Shown here piece by piece: positions 1-6,064 of a stretch of 6,943 bases of DNA. The DNA is from an uncultured Microbacteriaceae bacterium (GTDB lineage Bacteria > Actinomycetota > Actinomycetes > Actinomycetales > Microbacteriaceae): NCBI GenBank assembly GCA_903882245.1, contig CAIRWJ010000185.1, positions 1 through 6,943 on the forward strand. The letters are read 5' to 3'. The first letter of the stretch is position 1. The number at the start of each line of letters is the position of its first letter. Both the position numbers and the translations under genes were made by a program. Below the pieces are notes generated by a model. That model did no database searches and was not told where the DNA came from. It saw nothing but the letters and a program-made list of their open reading frames with translations.

Positions 1-17
1 ATCGATGGTCAGGTCAA

Positions 18-788
18 TTAGCTCGACGACCTGACGAACCCCTGGGCCATCCCAGCGACGGCGGGCACGACAGTCAATACAACAAACGCCGGGAACAGGC
101 AAACCCCGAGCGGGATAAGCATCTGTCCGGGGAGTCGCTCGATAGCTTCGCGAACCGCAAATCGAACGGATCGTCGTCGTTCGTGAGAGTCCGCGCGGAT
201 GAGCCCCGAAACGGGTATGCCCGTCTCCCGAGCGGTCGCTCGGATATCAACGATGCTCGTCCATTCCGAACCCACGCCCCACAGTTCGCCGCTCGCACGT
301 AAAGCGTTCTCGACATCGGCACGAATCCCGGTGACAGACAAAATCTCTGCAACCACATCGCCGAGAATTCCCGTTGCTGGCGATGGAGCAGCGATACGAC
401 GACGCAGGCGGTCCATCCACATCCATCCGCCGAAGGACGCGCCGAGTCCGACGGCAAGGCATAGCCATCCAATCGGCCCGCCAAGGAGAAAACCGAGGGC
501 GTGCATACCGAAGAGCTCGGTGACAATCAGGGTGAATGCAGGCAGAGCGGTGAGCACGAACGCCGAATGCCGGGCCGATGTGGCGGCGATGGCGGCCTCG
601 CGTTCCAATTCGATGTTCGCGTCAAGGGCGTCGGCGACGACTCGAAGAATGCGCGTCCGAGGCGCTCCTGTCTCACGCGCGATCTCGAGAATCTCGGCGA
701 CAAAATCGTCGTTGCCCGTGCGGTCATCGTGTTGGGTGACCCCGGCGTCCAACGTCGCCGCAAGTCGCCTAAGTTCGGTCGGTGTCAT
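18..788 (-). CDS. Tad/Flp pilus inner-membrane F protein (TadB-TadC-like, T2SSF family)
   Basis: This is probably the inner-membrane platform of a Tad (Flp) pilus, which couples the cytoplasmic ATPase to pilin assembly. The 256 residues read as two T2SSF-type units. Unit one is a cytoplasmic helical part (about 1-75, with ARETGAP at 37-43) followed by two membrane segments (about 76-97 and 99-124). Unit two is a second cytoplasmic part (about 138-220, with ARETGIP at 186-192) and a final membrane segment (about 222-246) carrying PLGVCLFPAF, a signature of actinobacterial TadC. The order domain-TM-TM-domain-TM is that of GspF. Actinobacteria usually encode TadB and TadC separately, so this looks like a compact fusion; that is inference. 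The ATG overlaps the tadA stop (ATGA, 785-788), indicating translational coupling. No pilin or TadE/F gene is visible because the window ends 17 bp past the stop. Confidence 0.75.
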   Translation of the reverse strand: MTPTELRRLAATLDAGVTQHDDRTGNDDFVAEILEIARETGAPRTRILRVVADALDANIELEREAAIAATSARHSAFVLTALPAFTLIVTELFGMHALGFLLGGPIGWLCLAVGLGASFGGWMWMDRLRRRIAAPSPATGILGDVVAEILSVTGIRADVENALRASGELWGVGSEWTSIVDIRATARETGIPVSGLIRADSHERRRSVRFAVREAIERLPGQMLIPLGVCLFPAFVVLTVVPAVAGMAQGFVRSSS

Positions 789-1681
789 CGCGACATCTCG
801 AGAACGTCCCCAACGCGTCGAAGCACACCTGAGCTCAGTCGAATTCCGGATTCAGTTCGTTCGCAATGAATGATGCGGTCGAACGCGACCGTGGCGAGTC
901 GCGCAATCGTAACCGGGTCACATCCCGCAATCATTCCCAGTGCGGTCAATCTCTCGGGAACCTCATCAAGTGTTCGGGCGTGAAGCGACGACAAACCAGG
1001 GTGACCCGCAGTGAGCGCCAAGAGTAGGTCAATTATTTCCGCGCCACGAACTTCGCCAAGCACGATGCGGTCAGGACTCATGCGTAACGACTCTCGCACC
1101 AACGCGCCCATCGTGACCTGACCCGATCCTTCCGCGTTCGCCACACGAGTGCAGAGAAAGACGGCGTGAGGATGGCGCGGCGAGATTTCCGGAATGTCTT
1201 CGATGACAAGGACCCGCTCCGTGGTCGGAATGCGCGACATTAACAACTCCAACAGGGTTGTCTTGTCACTTCCCGTGGCACCCGTGATGAGGATTGATTG
1301 ATTCACGAATTCGCCCCAATCCCATTGTGAATCAAGCCGGTAGTCCTCGGTAGTGACGGGAATGTGGCGCGGGAACCGAAGCGTCACAACGGCACCGTCC
1401 CGCGCAACCGGCGGGAGCACTACGTGAACTCTGACTTGGCCGGCAAGCGCCGCGTCACCGAGAGGTCGGGCATCGTCAACCCGACCGCCCGCCGTTTCGA
1501 CGAGCCCCACACCAATCCGGCGAGCCTCGCGCGGATCGACAATGATGTTCGTCGTGACAAACCCACGACCATCGTTTCGCCACACTTGACCATCACCCGT
1601 GACACACAGATCGCGGACATCGTCGTCAACTGCCGAAGCAAGTGGGCCGAGTGCTGAACTGAGAGTTGGACTCATTCCCAC
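785..1681 (-). CDS. tadA: TadA/CpaF-family pilus assembly ATPase with an altered Walker A
   Basis: This is a secretion ATPase of the VirB11/CpaF/TadA family, expected to form a cytoplasmic hexamer powering Tad pilus assembly. The N-terminal domain (about 10-105) contains LGPLASAVDDDVRDLCVTGD and VHVVLPPVARDG, typical of short actinobacterial TadA proteins. The nucleotide-binding part has the Walker A region GATGSDKTT (134-142), the Asp box VLVIEDIPEI (157-166), Walker B with RIVLGEVRGAE (205-215), and the His box AGHPGLSSLHA (225-235). The residue before the Walker A lysine is Asp139 (codon GAC) where the family has Gly, so ATP binding may be impaired. The start is uncertain: GTG at 1681 or ATG at 1675. 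Neither has a convincing Shine-Dalgarno, and the frame is closed upstream by TGA at 1709-1711. Its stop overlaps the downstream F-protein gene by 4 nt. The family call is firm; activity is not. Confidence 0.85.
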   Translation of the reverse strand: MGMSPTLSSALGPLASAVDDDVRDLCVTGDGQVWRNDGRGFVTTNIIVDPREARRIGVGLVETAGGRVDDARPLGDAALAGQVRVHVVLPPVARDGAVVTLRFPRHIPVTTEDYRLDSQWDWGEFVNQSILITGATGSDKTTLLELLMSRIPTTERVLVIEDIPEISPRHPHAVFLCTRVANAEGSGQVTMGALVRESLRMSPDRIVLGEVRGAEIIDLLLALTAGHPGLSSLHARTLDEVPERLTALGMIAGCDPVTIARLATVAFDRIIHCERTESGIRLSSGVLRRVGDVLEMSR

Positions 1682-1693
1682 AGCGTTACGCGG

Positions 1694-1719
1694 GGCTGTC
1701 CTATTCGCTCACCACAGCC
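1694..1719. repeat. Short inverted repeat upstream of tadA
   Basis: GGCTGT (1694-1699) and ACAGCC (1714-1719) form a 6-bp inverted repeat separated by 14 nt. It lies in the 95-bp gap between ridA and tadA, 13 nt before the GTG start. It could be an operator or a small hairpin in the leader. Six base pairs can occur by chance, and there is no T-run to suggest a terminator. The rest of the gap shows no other clear signal. Confidence 0.2.
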
Positions 1720-1776
1720 ACATCATGGGGACAATCATGCCTCTAGACGATCTGTTTATAAAGTTGACGCGAACGT

Positions 1777-2235
1777 CTATGCGAATTCGACAATGAGTTC
1801 GAGTTCGACTGGCGCATCCAAAGGCAAAACCGCAACACCGACAGCACTTCGCGCGTGAAGTCCGGCGTCGCCAAAAATCTCGACGAGCGTGTCGCTCGCG
1901 CCGTTCGCGACCGCCGGTTGGCCACTGAAGTCGGGGGCAGACGCAACGAACACGACAAGTTTGACAATGCGAGTGATGCGGTCAACCGACCCAATCGCTG
2001 TCTGCGCAGCCGCGAGAGCGTTGAGCACGGCGATCCGCGCAAACTCCTTCGCGTCCTCTGGGCTGACCGCCGCACCAACCTTTCCGGTGGCCGGAAGCGA
2101 ACCGTCCACAAACGGCAGTTGGCCGGCGGTGAACACTAGATTTCCCGAGACGGTCGCAGGGACATACGACGCAACGGGCTTTGCAACCGCGGGGATGACG
2201 ATTCCCAGTTCGGCGAGACGAGAGGTAACAGACAT
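1777..2235 (-). CDS. ridA: RidA/YjgF-family enamine/imine deaminase
   Basis: This is a RidA-family protein. Members of the active subgroup hydrolyse reactive enamines and imines released by PLP enzymes, acting as cytosolic trimers. The 152-aa length is slightly above the usual 125-130 because of an N-terminal extension (about 1-25) found in a common actinobacterial subgroup. Visible signatures are GNLVFTAGQLP (31-41), the helix with EFARIAVLNALAAAQ (64-78), and the C-terminal HARSAVGVAVLP (127-138) followed by VELELIVEF. Arg129 aligns with the substrate-binding Arg105 of E. coli RidA and Glu146 with Glu120, so deaminase activity is plausible. It starts 9 nt after the stop of the small DUF4177-like gene, so the two are probably cotranscribed. 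The start is ATG at 2233-2235, with only a weak AGG upstream. The substrate is not predictable from the sequence. Confidence 0.9.
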   Translation of the reverse strand: MSVTSRLAELGIVIPAVAKPVASYVPATVSGNLVFTAGQLPFVDGSLPATGKVGAAVSPEDAKEFARIAVLNALAAAQTAIGSVDRITRIVKLVVFVASAPDFSGQPAVANGASDTLVEIFGDAGLHARSAVGVAVLPLDAPVELELIVEFA

Positions 2236-2244
2236 GTGAATTGC

Positions 2245-2400
2245 CTAACCGTTCAGAGGACGCTTGAAATAGGCGACGAGTCCGCCTTCAGGGCCTGCGA
2301 TTATCGTGACGAGTTCCCAGCCTTCCTCGCCCCACGTGTTGAGAATCTGCGTGGTCGAGTGAATGATGAGTGGCGTTGTCGCATATTCCCAATGGCTCAC
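2245..2400 (-). CDS. Small DUF4177-like protein, 51 aa
   Basis: This is a small protein of unknown function resembling DUF4177 and the actinobacterial proteins encoded beside ridA, such as Rv3678A of M. tuberculosis (recalled, not searched). Motifs are HWEYATTPLIIH near the start, WGEEGWELV in the middle and LVAYFKRP at the end. This is a compact beta-strand/helix pattern with no signal peptide or membrane segment. I chose GTG at 2398-2400 as the start. It has a GGAG ribosome site at the right spacing, gives the family's usual MSxWEY beginning, and avoids overlap with the divergent PBP gene. The longer open frame, which starts at 2544, would run through the PBP start region and its first 48 codons look unlike protein. 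It ends 9 nt before ridA and is probably the first gene of that transcript. Confidence 0.75.
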   Translation of the reverse strand: MSHWEYATTPLIIHSTTQILNTWGEEGWELVTIIAGPEGGLVAYFKRPLNG

Positions 2401-2405
2401 GATTG

Positions 2406-2409
2406 CTCC
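2406..2409 (-). promoter_or_regulatory. Ribosome binding site deciding the DUF4177-like start
   Basis: GGAG on the minus strand lies 5 nt before the GTG at 2398-2400. This supports the internal start over the much longer upstream frame. Confidence 0.6.
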
Positions 2410-2436
2410 GTTTCGGAAATTCTTAGGTTGACTGGG

Positions 2437-2442
2437 TAATCT
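2437..2442 (+). promoter_or_regulatory. Candidate -10 element for leaderless PBP transcription
   Basis: TAATCT (matching TAnnnT) is followed by exactly 7 nt and then the ATG at 2450. This would put the transcription start on the A of the start codon, a common arrangement in actinobacteria. It agrees with the absence of any Shine-Dalgarno before this ATG. I see no good -35 hexamer at 16-18 nt upstream. The gap 2401-2449 must also hold control signals for the divergent minus-strand genes. Their promoter is not clear; TAGACT on the minus strand at 2445-2450 is the best -10 guess. Confidence 0.45.
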
Positions 2443-2449
2443 TGAGTCT

Positions 2450-4960
2450 ATGCCCAACCTTTTTACGCGATTCACGACCACTGTCGGCTCTTGGCTCGGA
2501 TTGGGCATCGTCGGAATCATTTCAGGTGTCCTTGTAACAGTCATGATCGCACCGGTTCTCGCCGTGAGCGGAATCGCAATTAAGAACTCTCTATCGGTGT
2601 TCGATGCGCTTCCAGACTTTATTGAGATTGGACGTCAGGCTCAGAACAATGAAATTTATGTCCAAAAGAGTTCGAACCCCGAAAAGGGTTATGTGAAAAT
2701 TGCCGATGTATATTGGCAAAACCGCGTTGAGGTCCCAATTGACCAGATGTCGCAATACCTCAAAGACGCGGCTGTTGACGGCGAGGATCGCCGTTTTTAC
2801 GAACACAAAGGTGTCGACCTCACCGGAATCATTCGCGCCGCAATCGGCAATGTGACCTCTGGCGGCGTAACGTCCGGTGCCTCAACCTTGACCATGCAAC
2901 TCATCAAGAACATCTACGTCCAGCGCGCCGAAGCGTTGCCGTCCGAGGAAGACCGAACCGCCGCTTATGCCGAAGCGACGGCGACGAGCACTGAGCGCAA
3001 ACTGAAAGAAATCAAACTTGCGATTGGACTCGAGAAGCGGTTCAATAAAGAGCAAATTTTGGAAGCGTACCTCAACATTTCCGGGTTCGGTGGAAACACC
3101 TATGGAGTTGAGGCCGCCGCAAATCGATATTTCGGGGTCAGCGCTAAAGACGTCACAATCTCGCAGGCTGCGTCGCTCTTGGCCATTGTGCAGTACCCGG
3201 TGCTGCGAAATCTTGCACAACCCGAGAACTTCCCGGCGAACCAGTTGCGCCGTGACGACATCCTGAGGTCAATGCGCGATGCGGGACACATCACGGAAGC
3301 CGAATATCAAGAAGCCGTTTCAATTCCCGTCGACGCAAATTTCATCAACCTTCAAGACCCCTCGAGTGGTTGTATTGCGGCCCAGAAATATACGAAGCAT
3401 TTCTGTGATTATGTCGTGAAAAACGTGACGAACTTTGAAGCGCTCGGGACGACGGTCGATGAGCGAATCACAAACTGGCACATCGGCGGCTACAAGCTGT
3501 ACACAACGCTTGACCTTTCGTTACAGAAGTTTGCTCAAAAAGAGGTGTGGAAAGTCCCCAAGTCCTCTCCCATCATGAGTATCGGTGCGGCATTTGACTC
3601 TGTCGAGGTTGGTACGGGCCGCGTCCTGACAATGACGCAAAACAAGATATTCAATGACACTCTGGAAGGTGGCGGCGCTGACGCCAGCGCCGTCAACTTC
3701 TCCACCGACCGAGATTACGGTGGGTCGAGTGGGTTCCAGACCGGTTCGACCTACAAGATTATGGGTCTTCTCGCCTGGTTAAACGCCGGACGCGGTCTGA
3801 ACGAAGTGGTCGACGCGAGCGAATTCACAAAAGACCAGTCTCACTATTTGGACACCTGTGAGGATGGTGGCGGGCCGTGGGGTGGACCGTGGGAGTTCAA
3901 GAACGATGCGGATGCCCCAAAGGTTGTGACCGTTCTGCAAGCGGTGAGCGCCTCGATCAACTCAGCGTTCGCGTCCATCGGAGAGCAGCTCGACCAGTGT
4001 GAAATTCGTAAGATGGCCGAAGCCCTTGGAGTTCACCGTGCGGACGGGACTCGCTTGCAGTCCAACCCATCAGCAATTCTGGGAACAAATGAAATCGCCC
4101 CGCTGACGATGGCAACAGCGTGGGCGGGTATCGCCAATAACGGGAAATTCTGCGAGAGCATCATTCTTGACCACGCTGTGGGTCCCAACGGTGAGGAATT
4201 GCCCGGACAACCGGTGACGTGTAGTCAAACGATTGACCCCGAAATCGCACACGCCGCGATTTATGCAATGAAAGCGGTAATGAGCGGGGGAACAGGATCT
4301 GCGAGTAACCCTGGTGGCGTCCCCATCTTTGGTAAAACCGGAACGACCGACAGTTCTACGCAAACCTGGGTTGTTACGTCCACCTCCCGCATAGCCAGCG
4401 TGGCATGGGTCGGAAACATCATCGGAAAATACCCACTACGCTCATTCCCCAATGGTTCTCTATACCGCCACCAAATCATGTCGGCCGTTATGGGGATGGC
4501 TAACAAAATGTACTCAGGAGCAACAGATTGGCTTGCTCCTCCATCACGCCTTCTCCAAGGTAGCGGCCTCGAAATGCCTTCTGTCGAGGGCCTTAGCGTA
4601 GGAGAGGCGACATCTTTGCTCGTCGGTCTCGGACTCAAGGTCAAGCTTGGAGGGTTCGAGCCATCCGACTATATCCCCGAAGGAGACGTCACGGGAACGG
4701 ACCCCGGCGAGGGGGAGTTGGTTGTTGCGGGAATGGTGGTGAGACTGTACCGTTCATCGGGACCTGATTTTGTGATACCCGACGTTATTGGCATGCTCGA
4801 ATCAGAAGCGGAAGACGCGTTATCGGCTGCCGGTGTGACATCGGTGTCGAAGGAGTGTTCGGTCGCCGACGACCCGTTCGACCCGAACATTGGCTACGTG
4901 ATCGATCAATCCGGTAACAGCTCTGTGAAAATCACGATTCTCAAAGAAAGCTGTCCGTAA
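2450..4960 (+). CDS. ponA: Bifunctional class A penicillin-binding protein with two PASTA domains
   Basis: This is a membrane-anchored peptidoglycan synthase that polymerises lipid II and cross-links stem peptides outside the membrane. One N-terminal membrane anchor (about 15-42) precedes the GT51 domain (about 70-260). That domain has the catalytic Glu112 in GEDRRFYEHKGVD, then GASTLTMQLIKN (143-154) and ERKLKEIKLAIGLEKRF (182-198, second Glu probably 187). The transpeptidase has nucleophile Ser433 in STYK, SIN at 502-504 and KTGTT at 629-633, all intact. Two PASTA repeats follow (about 708-768 and 773-832), probably sensing muropeptide or beta-lactam-like ligands. At 836 aa with PASTA repeats it resembles mycobacterial PonA2 more than PonA1. 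All eight cysteines are extracytoplasmic and fall in four nearby pairs. Transcription is probably leaderless. The phosphoesterase gene follows 14 nt after the stop, suggesting an operon. Confidence 0.95.
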   Translation: MPNLFTRFTTTVGSWLGLGIVGIISGVLVTVMIAPVLAVSGIAIKNSLSVFDALPDFIEIGRQAQNNEIYVQKSSNPEKGYVKIADVYWQNRVEVPIDQMSQYLKDAAVDGEDRRFYEHKGVDLTGIIRAAIGNVTSGGVTSGASTLTMQLIKNIYVQRAEALPSEEDRTAAYAEATATSTERKLKEIKLAIGLEKRFNKEQILEAYLNISGFGGNTYGVEAAANRYFGVSAKDVTISQAASLLAIVQYPVLRNLAQPENFPANQLRRDDILRSMRDAGHITEAEYQEAVSIPVDANFINLQDPSSGCIAAQKYTKHFCDYVVKNVTNFEALGTTVDERITNWHIGGYKLYTTLDLSLQKFAQKEVWKVPKSSPIMSIGAAFDSVEVGTGRVLTMTQNKIFNDTLEGGGADASAVNFSTDRDYGGSSGFQTGSTYKIMGLLAWLNAGRGLNEVVDASEFTKDQSHYLDTCEDGGGPWGGPWEFKNDADAPKVVTVLQAVSASINSAFASIGEQLDQCEIRKMAEALGVHRADGTRLQSNPSAILGTNEIAPLTMATAWAGIANNGKFCESIILDHAVGPNGEELPGQPVTCSQTIDPEIAHAAIYAMKAVMSGGTGSASNPGGVPIFGKTGTTDSSTQTWVVTSTSRIASVAWVGNIIGKYPLRSFPNGSLYRHQIMSAVMGMANKMYSGATDWLAPPSRLLQGSGLEMPSVEGLSVGEATSLLVGLGLKVKLGGFEPSDYIPEGDVTGTDPGEGELVVAGMVVRLYRSSGPDFVIPDVIGMLESEAEDALSAAGVTSVSKECSVADDPFDPNIGYVIDQSGNSSVKITILKESCP

Positions 4961-4974
4961 TCATCTCCTCAGCA

Positions 4975-5889
4975 TTGTTTGTCGGCATTGCCGCGATTGG
5001 TGTTGGGGTCCTCGCGTATTCGTCACTGTTTGAACGCAACAATTTCGGAGTGCGGCACGAATCGATTGACGTGCTCGAATCTGGCGCGTCAAGCATTAAG
5101 GTTCTCCATCTCTCCGACATCCATTTAGCGCCGTGGCAAAACCGCAAAATCGAATGGATTCGTGGTTTGTCGTCTCTCCGTCCAGATTTCGTTGTCGTCA
5201 CTGGTGACTCGCTCGGTCACGCGGAATCAGTTCCCGCACTGACTCGGGCACTCTCGCTTTTCACGGGCGTACCGGGAGTTTTTGTACACGGATCTAACGA
5301 TTATTTCGCGCCACGAATGCCTAATCCCTTCACCTATCTATTTCGACCGTCAGAACCCGATGTGGACGGGGAGCGTATCGACACCGAAGGCCTTGACGCG
5401 TTGTATTCGTCGCTGGGATGGCTCGACCTCAATAATGCGTCGGCTCGGGTATCGGTCAACGGCTCATCAATCCTCTTCACGGGCACGGATGATCCTCATC
5501 TCAACCTCGACCGGTTGGACTTCGTCGCAGAATCGGTCGTCGAGGTGCGTGGCGATTTGCCCGAGACCGGCGCTGCGATTGTGGGAGTCACCCACGCGCC
5601 GTACCGCCGTGTTCTCGATGCACTAACGGATCTCGGTGCCGACGTAATCTTTGCGGGGCACACTCACGGCGGGCAAGTGTGTGTTCCGGGAATCGGTGCG
5701 TTGACGACAAACAGCGACCTTCCCCGCGCTCTAGCCCGAGGGATGAACGTGTGGAGCCACCTCGGCCGAAACGCATTTCTCAATGTCAGCGCCGGCATCG
5801 GCACGTCAATTTACGCTCCCGTTCGGTTCGCGTGCCCTCCTGAAGCAATTTTGGTCACGTTGCGGGCAAAGGAAATCGGGTACGCTTAA
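4975..5889 (+). CDS. Calcineurin-like metallophosphoesterase with N-terminal membrane anchor
   Basis: This is a two-metal phosphoesterase whose substrate cannot be told from sequence. Metal-site motifs appear in the usual order: LHLSDIH (44-50; Asp48, His50), VVVTGDSLGH (73-82; Asp78), VHGSNDYF (104-111; Asn108, Asp109), GVTHAPY (204-210; His207) and FAGHTHGGQ (227-235; His229, His231). Residues 2-18 are hydrophobic and could anchor the enzyme in the membrane; which side the catalytic domain faces is unclear. In M. tuberculosis a homologous gene (Rv3683) follows ponA2, so the pairing with the PBP looks conserved (from memory). The start is doubtful. No ATG or GTG is suitably placed, so TTG at 4975 is chosen because it gives the normal family length of about 300 aa. 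There is no Shine-Dalgarno, so translation may be coupled to the PBP stop 14 nt upstream. CTG at 4951, overlapping the PBP gene, is an alternative. Confidence 0.88.
   Translation: MFVGIAAIGVGVLAYSSLFERNNFGVRHESIDVLESGASSIKVLHLSDIHLAPWQNRKIEWIRGLSSLRPDFVVVTGDSLGHAESVPALTRALSLFTGVPGVFVHGSNDYFAPRMPNPFTYLFRPSEPDVDGERIDTEGLDALYSSLGWLDLNNASARVSVNGSSILFTGTDDPHLNLDRLDFVAESVVEVRGDLPETGAAIVGVTHAPYRRVLDALTDLGADVIFAGHTHGGQVCVPGIGALTTNSDLPRALARGMNVWSHLGRNAFLNVSAGIGTSIYAPVRFACPPEAILVTLRAKEIGYA
5860..5886 (+). promoter_or_regulatory. Weak candidate promoter for tRNA-Pro
   Basis: TTGCGG (5860-5865) and TACGCT (5881-5886) are separated by 15 nt inside the 3' end of the phosphoesterase gene, with the tRNA starting 14 nt after the -10. 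The spacing is short and both hexamers are imperfect. The tRNA could equally be made by read-through from the upstream genes, which end only 11 nt before it. Confidence 0.2.
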
Positions 5890-5900
5890 GGCGTTGGTTA

Positions 5901-5974
5901 CGGGGTGTGGCGCAGCTTGGTAGCGCGCGTCGTTCGGGACGACGAGGTCGCAGGTTCAAATCCTGTTACCCCGA
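5901..5974 (+). tRNA. tRNA-Pro (anticodon CGG)
   Basis: The sequence folds as a complete cloverleaf. The acceptor stem is CGGGGTG with TACCCCG (one G-U pair), and the D stem is GCGC/GCGC. The anticodon stem CGTCG/CGACG closes the loop TTCGGGA, and the T stem GCAGG/CCTGT closes the loop TTCAAAT. The anticodon CGG (5935-5937) reads the proline codon CCG. The C at position 1 and A discriminator (5974) fit bacterial tRNA-Pro. CCA is not encoded and must be added after 3' processing. Confidence 0.97.
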
Positions 5975-5975
5975 C

Positions 5976-6012
5976 AAGGGAACGCGACCGCCACCGGCGG
6001 TCGCGTTCCCTT
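5976..6012. terminator. Perfect 17-bp hairpin, probable bidirectional terminator
   Basis: The arms at 5976-5992 and 5996-6012 are perfect reverse complements with a 3-nt ACC loop. The stem is GC-rich in the middle with AAGGG/CCCTT at its base, giving a short T-run (TTT) on the plus strand and the same pattern on the minus strand. It sits between the tRNA and the convergent pncA gene, so it can end transcripts from both sides. The tRNA ends two bases before the stem. The stretch 6013-6064 shows nothing else. Confidence 0.85.
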
Positions 6013-6064
6013 TACTGGTTGAACTAAGCGGGGCCGAATCGCGCCGGTCACGAACTTTCGAGCG

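Noticed and set aside
199..873. Plus-strand 224-codon open frame opposite the Tad F-protein gene
   Set aside because: It is an antisense shadow of clear T2SSF coding sequence; its translation is rich in Arg/Ser/Ala with no family motifs and no ribosome site.
1709..1738. Trp-containing 9-aa leader peptide as an attenuator before tadA
   Set aside because: There is no terminator/antiterminator pair, no usable ribosome site, and no link between Tad pili and tryptophan.
2401..2544. N-terminal extension of the DUF4177-like gene to 99 aa
   Set aside because: It would overlap the start of the PBP gene in antisense. The added residues do not look like the family, and GTG at 2400 has a good GGAG site.
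5901..5974. tRNA-Pro as an integration (att) site
   Set aside because: I see no repeated tRNA 3' fragment, integrase or atypical DNA nearby; both sides hold ordinary housekeeping genes.
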